Source: Billgrantia ethanolica (GTDB taxonomy: Bacteria > Pseudomonadota > Gammaproteobacteria > Pseudomonadales > Halomonadaceae). From it: a stretch of 64,000 bases of DNA. The stretch is taken from assembly GCF_021404305.1 (NCBI RefSeq), contig NZ_JABFTX010000003.1:124001-188000 (forward strand). Reading direction: 5' to 3'. Every line of letters starts with the position of its first letter. Within the stretch, counting starts at the first letter, position 1. The position numbers were made by a program, and so were the translations under genes. Of the stretch, positions 58,680-64,000 are shown one piece after another. The notes beneath the pieces were generated by a model. That model was not told where the DNA came from. It did not search any database and was given only the letters and a program-made list of their open reading frames with translations.

Positions 58680-59720
58680 TCAGGCGACGCTGCCTTCGAG
58701 CTCATGGGTGAAGTTGAAGCTGTCGGCGTAGATCCGCTCGACGTCGAGGCCGCGCTGGGCAAAGCTCGTCTTGGCGGCGGCGATCATCGGCGGCGGGCCG
58801 CACAGGTAGGCATCGAAGGAGCTCAGGTTGTCGAAGTCCTGGCACACGGCCTCGTGCACGAAGCCACGGCGCCCGCCCCATTCGGGATCGGGGTCCGAGA
58901 GCACCGGCACGTAGCGGAAGTCGGGCAGCGTTCTGGCCCAGTCGTTGAGCTGCTCGTCGAGATAGAGATCCTCGGCGCGACGCACGCCCCAGTAGAGCGT
59001 GATGCTCGGCCGGCTCGGCTCGTCCAGCAGCGATTCGATGATGCTCTTGAGCGGCGCCAGGCCGGTGCCGCCGCCGACCATCAGCAGGTCGCGGGGGCTC
59101 TCGGCGTCGTGCCGGAAATTGCCCAGCGGCAGCTCCACGTCGAGGGTGTCGCCGGCCTGGTAGTGCGTTTCCAGGCGACCGGTGAAATGGCCGCCGGGCA
59201 CGCGCCGGATGTGAAAGTCGAACAGCTCGCCGCGGTGAGGCGAGGCCATCGAGAAGCTGCGCGGGCTGCCGTCGTCCAGCATCACGTTGAGATACTGGCC
59301 GGGATGGAAGACCACCTCGCTGGCGCTGGGGATACGCAGCACCAGGTGGGTCACGTCATGGCTCAACTTTTCCAGCCGCTCGATGGTGGCGACGTGGAAA
59401 TCGGCCGGTATGTGGCCCGCCGGCAGCAGCTTGGCACTGATGGTCAGGTCGCTCTGGGCGCAGGCCTGACAGGCCAGGGCGTAGCCCGCCTCGGCTTCCT
59501 CTTCGGTCAGGCCGAAGGGGAACTCGTCATACTCGACGCTGCCCTCGATCAGCTTGACGCGGCAGGCGCCGCAGCCACCGAAGCGGCAATCATGAGCCAG
59601 GGGGAAACCGGCTCGCTCAGCGGCCTCGAGCAGCGGCTCTCCCGGCTGGGCCTCGAAGCTTTCTGGCGTGTCGGCTGAAGTGTTGGCTGAAGTGTTGGAG
59701 AGGGTAATACGGTAGCTCAT
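58680..59720 (-). CDS. Ferredoxin-FAD-NAD(P) reductase of an oxygenase system
   Basis: The 346-residue protein has an N-terminal 2Fe-2S domain (CRFGGCGACRVKLIEG and YALACQA), an FAD domain with the RSFSMAS flavin motif and an NAD(P) domain with GGGTGLAPLKSIIESLL and YLCGPPPMI. This is the layout of oxygenase reductases such as the phenol hydroxylase or methane monooxygenase reductase component. GGAGG precedes the ATG. It would supply electrons to the ferredoxin and to the oxidase. Confidence 0.93.
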   Translation of the reverse strand: MSYRITLSNTSANTSADTPESFEAQPGEPLLEAAERAGFPLAHDCRFGGCGACRVKLIEGSVEYDEFPFGLTEEEAEAGYALACQACAQSDLTISAKLLPAGHIPADFHVATIERLEKLSHDVTHLVLRIPSASEVVFHPGQYLNVMLDDGSPRSFSMASPHRGELFDFHIRRVPGGHFTGRLETHYQAGDTLDVELPLGNFRHDAESPRDLLMVGGGTGLAPLKSIIESLLDEPSRPSITLYWGVRRAEDLYLDEQLNDWARTLPDFRYVPVLSDPDPEWGGRRGFVHEAVCQDFDNLSSFDAYLCGPPPMIAAAKTSFAQRGLDVERIYADSFNFTHELEGSVA

Positions 59721-59841
59721 GGCAGCCTCCTCGAGCGTACCCGCCTAAGGCCGGGGCCTTGTCGTCGTCAGCGGGTATCTGTGCTCGGCCGGTCGTCTGG
59801 GGCGTCGGCAGGCGCGGAAGCCGCCTGCCGGTGTCGCTCGC

Positions 59842-60321
59842 TTATTTCTTGATATCGGCCTCGACCACGACCTCGTGGCCGGATTCGCGCAGATGGTCCT
59901 GCAGGGCCTGCAGCGCGGCCAGGCCGGCCTGGGTATCCTGCTCGCCGTTGCCGCCGCTCAGGCCAACCCCGCCGATCACTTCGCCGTCGACCACGATGGG
60001 GAAGCCGCCGACGAACACGGCAAACTTGCCCTCGAAGCTCCACTGGATGCCGAAGGCCTCGTTGCCGGGCAGGGCGGGGCCGTTGGGGGCGGTATTGAAC
60101 AGATGCGTAGAACGCTTGTGGCCGGCGGCGGTGAAGGCTTTGTTCCAGGCGATCTGCGGGCCGGTGACGCGGGCGCCGTTCATGCGCTCCAGGGCCAGCG
60201 GATAGCCGCCGTCATCCACCACGCAGATGGTTTCCAGCACGCCGATCTCCTCGGAGCGCTTTTTGGCGGCTTCCACCATCAGCTTCGCTTCTTCCAGTTC
60301 CAGTCGGAATACCTGTTTCAT
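59842..60321 (-). CDS. GlcG/HbpS-like protein (DUF336)
   Basis: The 159-residue protein begins MKQVFRLELEEAKLMVEAAKKRSEE and contains VVDDGGYPLALERMNGA, TAGHKRSTHLF, GKFAVFVGGFPIVVDGEVIGGVGLSGG and DTQAGLAAL, the core of the GlcG/HbpS family. Members bind heme or small acids and often accompany oxidative catabolic enzymes; a defined role is lacking. AGGTGA precedes the ATG. Confidence 0.88.
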   Translation of the reverse strand: MKQVFRLELEEAKLMVEAAKKRSEEIGVLETICVVDDGGYPLALERMNGARVTGPQIAWNKAFTAAGHKRSTHLFNTAPNGPALPGNEAFGIQWSFEGKFAVFVGGFPIVVDGEVIGGVGLSGGNGEQDTQAGLAALQALQDHLRESGHEVVVEADIKK

Positions 60322-60362
60322 GAGTCACCTATATCGTCAGGTTGTCGTTGTGTGTGTCGCGT

Positions 60363-61817
60363 TCAGCGGCCGAGATAGACGGTCTTGGTCTGGGTGAAGA
60401 AATCCAGCCCGGCGCGTCCCGATTCGCGGAAGGTCGAGGTGCTCGACTGCTTCAGCCCGCCGAAGGGGGCGTTGACCAGATTGCCGGTGGTGGTGCGGTT
60501 GATCTTCACCGTGCCGGCTTGGATATCGAGCGGGAAGCGCTGGATGTAATCGAAGTTCTTCGTCACCAGAGCGGCGGCGAGGCCGTAGGGCGTGTCGTTG
60601 GCCTTGGCGATGGCGTCCTCGTAGCCTTCCACCTCGATCACTGCGACCACCGGGCCGAAGATCTCCTCGCGGGCGATGCGCATTTCCTGGGTCACGTCGC
60701 TGAAGATCGCCGGCGCCACGTAGAAGCCCTTGGCGTAGTCGCCTTCGGTGAGGTGCTCGCCGCCGTGCACGTGAGTGGCTTCCTTCTTGCCCGCCTCGAC
60801 GTAGCCGAGCACGGTGTCGAGCTGCTGACGGGTCGCCAGCGGGCCGATCTGGGTGCCCTCGGTCATGCCGTTGCCGATCTTCAGGGTCTTGACCTTCTCC
60901 ACCAGCCGCGTGAGGTACTCCTGCTTGCGGCTACGGGCGATCAGTACCCGGCTGGTGCCGGTGCAGGCCTGGCCGGTGAGCGAGAAGCCGCCCTTCACGG
61001 TCAGATCCACGGCGGTGTCGATGTCGGCATCTTCCAGCACGATCAGCGGGTTCTTGCCGCCGAGTTCCATCTGGGTGCGGGTGGCCATGGCCGCGGCGCG
61101 GTGAATGCGTTCGCCGGCGGCGGTGGAGCCGGTGAAGGAGATCGCCTTGACGATGGGGTTGGCGGTGATCTCCTCGCCGATGGCCGAAGCGGCGCCGGTG
61201 ATGAAGTTGAACACGCCTGCCGGCACACCGGCGTGATGCAGGGCTTCGGCCAGGCGATAGCCGATCAGCGGAGCATCGGAAGAGGGTTTGAACACCACGG
61301 TGTTGCCGGTGATCAGCGCCGGGGCGATCTTGCGCGCCGGAATCGAGATCGGGAAGTTCCATGGCGTGATGATGGTGGCTACACCGAGCGGTTCGCGCTG
61401 GGTGAAGACCGTCATCTTGGCGTCGTCCTGGGGGAAGGTCTCGCCGGTGATGGTCTGGCCTTCCACGGCATAGAAGCGCAGGGTCTGAGCCGAACGGGTC
61501 ACTTCGTCGCGGCTATTGGCAAGCAGCTTGCCTTCTTCGCGTGTGAGCTCCTCGGCGAACTGCTCGACGTTTTCCATCAGGTAGTCGGCGGCGAGATTGA
61601 GAATCTTGGCGCGCTGAGAGATGGGTGTCTCGCGCCAGGTGGCGAAGGCACGGTCGGCGGCGGCGATGGCCTGACGTGCGTCTTCCACCGTCGAGGCCTG
61701 GAACCGCCCGAGCAGGTCGTCCTGGTCGGCCGGGTTGCGGTTTTCGAAGGTCTCCCCCGAAGTCCCCGCGATCCACTGACCGTCGATATAGTTGAGAAAC
61801 TGGGTTGCGTTATCCAA
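60363..61817 (-). CDS. NAD(P)-dependent aldehyde dehydrogenase
   Basis: The 484-residue protein has the ALDH landmarks: PWNFPISIPARKIAPALITGNTVVFKPSS, FTGSTAAGERI, the general-base Glu in MELGGKNP, the nucleophile Cys in GQACTGTSR and EIFGPVVAVIE. It resembles dehydrogenases of semialdehydes such as 2-oxoglutarate semialdehyde, but the substrate cannot be fixed. I place the start at a TTG (61817) after AGAGG with an 8-base gap because the frame upstream (to 61886) has no better start and no family match. Confidence 0.9.
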   Translation of the reverse strand: MDNATQFLNYIDGQWIAGTSGETFENRNPADQDDLLGRFQASTVEDARQAIAAADRAFATWRETPISQRAKILNLAADYLMENVEQFAEELTREEGKLLANSRDEVTRSAQTLRFYAVEGQTITGETFPQDDAKMTVFTQREPLGVATIITPWNFPISIPARKIAPALITGNTVVFKPSSDAPLIGYRLAEALHHAGVPAGVFNFITGAASAIGEEITANPIVKAISFTGSTAAGERIHRAAAMATRTQMELGGKNPLIVLEDADIDTAVDLTVKGGFSLTGQACTGTSRVLIARSRKQEYLTRLVEKVKTLKIGNGMTEGTQIGPLATRQQLDTVLGYVEAGKKEATHVHGGEHLTEGDYAKGFYVAPAIFSDVTQEMRIAREEIFGPVVAVIEVEGYEDAIAKANDTPYGLAAALVTKNFDYIQRFPLDIQAGTVKINRTTTGNLVNAPFGGLKQSSTSTFRESGRAGLDFFTQTKTVYLGR

Positions 61818-61883
61818 GACGCTTACCTCTTTGTCGTCGCTGGCTGTCGTCGCTTGACTGCGTCCACTCGAAAGGGGGCCAAA

Positions 61884-61910
61884 CACCTGCCGGCCACAAG
61901 CCGGCAGGTG
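61884..61910 (-). terminator. Hairpin between the diiron gene and the aldehyde dehydrogenase gene
   Basis: CACCTGCCGGC and GCCGGCAGGTG form an 11-bp stem with a 5-base loop. On the minus strand it is followed by only TTT, so it may lower expression of the genes downstream rather than end the transcript. Confidence 0.6.
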
Positions 61911-61925
61911 GCATGGCGGGGCCTA

Positions 61926-62657
61926 TCAGGCGGCCATGTCGAGCTCGGTGATGGGCAGGTCGCTGGCGACGTAGTCGTAGTAGAGCGCAGTGGTATAAAG
62001 CAGACGCATCTGCGCGCCGATCTCGCAGATCTTCAGGCAACGCTGTTGCAGCTCGACGGTGTCGGCGTGCTCCAGCACGATCTGGTAGCCACGCTCGCCG
62101 TGGATCTCGTCGGAGACGATATGCAGATCGAAGAACTCGACTTCCTCATCGGTGAAACCGTACTTGTCGCGCAGGGTCGGGGTCTGCTTGCGGTAGATCG
62201 ACGGCACCTGGGATTCCAGGCCGACGACCAGCGCCGCTACGGCGACGACCGGGTGCTCACGCATGGCCACGGCGTAACACCAGCTCTGCAGGCCGCGGGT
62301 GGTGGGCGACATGTTGTCTGGATCTTCGACGCGCTCGCGAGTGGTGCCGCAGGCCTCGGCGAAACGGATCAACAGATCGGTATGACGATCGCCGCCGAGC
62401 TCTTCCTCGTACATGTTCTGCAGCAGGAAGTCCTTGGCCTCTTTGAAGTTTTCCGGGGTGTTTGCATAGATGTAGGCCAGGTAATCAGCGAACGGCCCGA
62501 CATAGTGGTAATGGTTCTCTGCCCACTTGGCCAGGTGCTCGCGAGACAGCTTGCCGCTGGCCCAGGCCACGCTGAACGGTGCCTTGTTGGCGCTCTTGCC
62601 TTTGATGGCGTCTTCCAGAGCGGTACGGAATTCGTCGCGGTTCATCAACTGTGCCAT
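61926..62657 (-). CDS. Heme-oxygenase-like diiron oxidase candidate (PqqC/TenA-like fold)
   Basis: The 243-residue all-helical protein resembles PqqC/CADD-type proteins. It keeps a complete set of diiron ligands in the order known for heme-oxygenase-like diiron oxidases: Glu47 (WAENHYHYV), Glu85 with His92 (YEEELGGDRH), Glu148 (VGLESQ) and His179-Asp183-His186 (DLHIVSDEIHGERG). PqqC itself lacks this set. Such enzymes perform N-oxygenation, C-C cleavage or desaturation. CAGGAG precedes the ATG at 62657; the frame upstream to 62840 is not supported. With a ferredoxin and reductase below, it is the likely oxygen-using enzyme. Confidence 0.75.
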   Translation of the reverse strand: MAQLMNRDEFRTALEDAIKGKSANKAPFSVAWASGKLSREHLAKWAENHYHYVGPFADYLAYIYANTPENFKEAKDFLLQNMYEEELGGDRHTDLLIRFAEACGTTRERVEDPDNMSPTTRGLQSWCYAVAMREHPVVAVAALVVGLESQVPSIYRKQTPTLRDKYGFTDEEVEFFDLHIVSDEIHGERGYQIVLEHADTVELQQRCLKICEIGAQMRLLYTTALYYDYVASDLPITELDMAA

Positions 62658-62763
62658 GGGGAGGACTCCTGTTTCGTTGCCGGTGCGCCGCCTGATCTGC
62701 CAGGCCACGCTCTTGTTGTTTGCCGTCGTGGTTCCGGCGGTGGCCGGTTCTCTCGAATGGCTC

Positions 62764-62775
62764 TTGGTATACCAA
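62764..62775. promoter_or_regulatory. Operator 4 (TTGGTATACCAA) before the diiron gene
   Basis: A perfect 12-bp palindrome lies about 107 bases before the start of the oxidative operon. Confidence 0.7.
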
Positions 62776-62976
62776 AGGCCATGAATGCAGCCTAGATTGC
62801 CGCCGATATTCCTGTCAAGCCTTTTTATGACCTGGGTCAATTTTTCTCTTTCAGCCAGGCTTCATGCCGTGAAAAGCATATGAAATTTAAATTATATGTT
62901 TGAAAATTAATGATTTTTATGGGGGCTAGGAAAAGCCGGTTCGAGCTGGAGGGGTGGGAGGGACTTGATTTGTTCA

Positions 62977-63005
62977 CGGTATACCATGTTGCTTGGTATA
63001 CCAAG
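62977..63005. promoter_or_regulatory. Operators 5 and 6, a tandem pair of GGTATACC sites
   Basis: CGGTATACCA (62977-62986) and the perfect 14-bp palindrome CTTGGTATACCAAG (62992-63005) have centres 17 bases apart. Between them and operator 4 lies an AT-rich stretch (62880-62935) that may hold the promoter. This 474-base gap holds no gene that I can support. Confidence 0.7.
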
Positions 63006-63131
63006 GTAGCAGAGGCTTGGCCGCCAGTGGGTCGGCATCGCCCTGCTTCAGGCAGGGGCATCGGGTAGGGTGTAATCAGGAGGCTAGGGTAATCAGATAG
63101 ATAAACAACAAGAAATAGCAGCGGGCGGGTG

Positions 63132-63752
63132 TCAGGGAGCGTCGAGGCGGGTCAGGCGACCGCGCAGCCGGGCTTCCAGCGGTGACAGGTCCACTTCGAC
63201 GTCGCTGGGCCAGGCTGCGGTGAGGCGTACCCCGTCACTGGCGTACTCGGCCTGTTCCACCGGTGCGTCATGGCTCTCCAGCCAGGCGCGGGCCTCCGCC
63301 TCGCCGGCGAAGTCGACGCCAAGCTTCAGCGTGGTGCGTTCCACCGCTTGCCGCTGTGGCAGCCCCTCGAGCCCCCGCGCCACGGCCTGGGCATAGGCGC
63401 GGGCCAGGCCGCCGGTACCGAGCTTGGTGCCGCCGAAGTAGCGGGTCACCACACAGCCTACCTGGCCCAGCCCGGCGCCTTCCAGCACCTGGAACATGGG
63501 GCGGCCCGCGGTGCCGCCGGGTTCGCCGTCGTCGGAAAAACCGATGGCCTGCTGTTCGCCGGGCGGGCCGGCGACATAGGCGCTGCAGTGGTGGCTGGCG
63601 TTGGGGTGGGTGCGTCTCGCTGTCGCCAGTAGAGCATCGAAAGCCGCCACGTCGGGCGCGTGGCAGAGCCAGGCGATGAAGCGGCTGCGCTCGATTTCGA
63701 TGACGCTCTCGTGCCAGGTGCCGGGAGCGAGATCGGGTACCGGATAGCGCAT
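63132..63752 (-). CDS. yigZ: YigZ/IMPACT family protein
   Basis: The 206-residue protein has IEIERSRFIAWLCHAPDVAAFDALL, THPNASHHCSAYVAG, FSDDGEPGGTAGRPMFQVLEGAGLGQVGCVVTRYFGGTKLGTGGLARAY, the IMPACT N-terminal signature, and a C-terminal DUF1949 part. The molecular role is unclear; eukaryotic IMPACT affects translation control. Its ATG overlaps the stop of the LexA-like gene (TGATG), so the two are coupled. Confidence 0.9.
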   Translation of the reverse strand: MRYPVPDLAPGTWHESVIEIERSRFIAWLCHAPDVAAFDALLATARRTHPNASHHCSAYVAGPPGEQQAIGFSDDGEPGGTAGRPMFQVLEGAGLGQVGCVVTRYFGGTKLGTGGLARAYAQAVARGLEGLPQRQAVERTTLKLGVDFAGEAEARAWLESHDAPVEQAEYASDGVRLTAAWPSDVEVDLSPLEARLRGRLTRLDAP

Positions 63753-64000
63753 CAGTGGGTCAGCTCGGGGCCGTCCTGCCGGCGTACCACGCCCATCACC
63801 ATGCCCAGTACCTGAATGTCGCTGTTCTTGAGGTAGATAGGTGCCATGTTCTCGTTGGCCGGCTGCAGGCGCACGCCGTTCTTCTCTATATACAGCTTCT
63901 TCAGCGTGACCTCCTGCTGGTTGATCAGGACCACGGCGGTCTCGCCGTTCTCGGCGCTCTCCTGACGTTCGATGATGATCACGTCGCCATCGAAGATGTT
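63752..64000 (-). CDS. LexA-like S24-family repressor, C-terminal part
   Basis: Only the last 82 codons are in the window. The segment FDGDVIIIERQ, GETAVVLINQQEVTLKKLY and VRLQPANENMAPIYL, then VLGMVMGVVRR, is the C-terminal half of a LexA-type peptidase; the Lys in VTLKKLY is the presumed catalytic residue. The Ser and the DNA-binding domain lie outside. It resembles LexA forms of Gram-positive and deltaproteobacterial type more than those of Pseudomonas, so it may not be the main LexA. Confidence 0.75.
   Translation of the reverse strand, partial: NIFDGDVIIIERQESAENGETAVVLINQQEVTLKKLYIEKNGVRLQPANENMAPIYLKNSDIQVLGMVMGVVRRQDGPELTH

Noticed and set aside
60342-62795. An 817-residue open frame antisense to the aldehyde dehydrogenase and diiron genes
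   Set aside because: It spans two well-supported genes and their ribosome sites on the other strand and shows no domain of its own.
62837-63061. A 74-residue open frame before the diiron gene
   Set aside because: It crosses the operator pair and the AT-rich promoter stretch and has no ribosome site or recognisable domain.

Overview
The window is a gammaproteobacterial chromosome segment, most likely from the Halomonadaceae (Halomonas in the broad sense). This rests on the high-GC coding style, the gene order (hslVU, argS, priA, rpmE; pilMNOPQ-aroKB; gltBD; pyrG-kdsA-eno; fdxA-mutS; cinA-recA-recX-alaS-lysC-csrA-tRNAs) and protein sequences that resemble Pseudomonas and Halomonas homologues. 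No phage, insertion sequence or CRISPR array is visible.

Region by region: 0-13 kb carries housekeeping genes (ubiE end, DUF971, hslUV, ftsN, argS, priA, rpmE, malic enzyme, a DUF481 outer-membrane protein, PBP1a). 13.4-20 kb is the pilMNOPQ type IV pilus operon running into aroK-aroB. 20.5-26.4 kb is glutamate synthase. 26.7-30.6 kb is pyrG-kdsA-eno. 30.6-36.9 kb holds an apparent RsmZ/CsrB-type regulatory RNA, fdxA, mutS, cinA, recA (with a LexA box) and recX. 37-42 kb is alaS-lysC-csrA and three tRNA genes. 42.2-48.5 kb has dusC, the sodium-pumping oxaloacetate decarboxylase oadGAB and a gamma-glutamyltransferase-like gene. 48.5-63 kb is an accessory catabolic region. 63-64 kb holds yigZ and the end of a LexA-like gene.

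Two parts stand out. First, the gap between eno and fdxA contains a likely CsrA/RsmA-sequestering RNA. It has at least six hairpins with GGA in the loop, a strong intrinsic terminator, and an upstream 22-bp dyad of the GacA-box type. Its CsrA partner is encoded 10 kb away, and the csrA leader also has two GGA hairpins. Second, 48.5-63 kb encodes three FCD-type GntR regulators, two copies of a paired CHR transporter plus divergent gntR module, a large permease, two stand-alone 2Fe-2S ferredoxins, a ferredoxin-FAD reductase, a heme-oxygenase-like diiron protein, an aldehyde dehydrogenase, an aspartate-dehydrogenase-like protein, a GlcG-like protein, a DUF1330 protein and a creatininase-family amidohydrolase. 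Six GGTATACC palindromes, all intergenic, sit upstream of several of these genes and suggest one regulon. I read this as an oxygen-dependent pathway for a nitrogen-containing compound whose substrate cannot be named from sequence.

Other structures worth noting are a chain of tiny ATG-NNN-NNN-TAA units between the recA stop and the recX start, two short intergenic elements with inverted repeats (after gltD and after mutS), and an internal start in lysC that probably makes a separate beta subunit.
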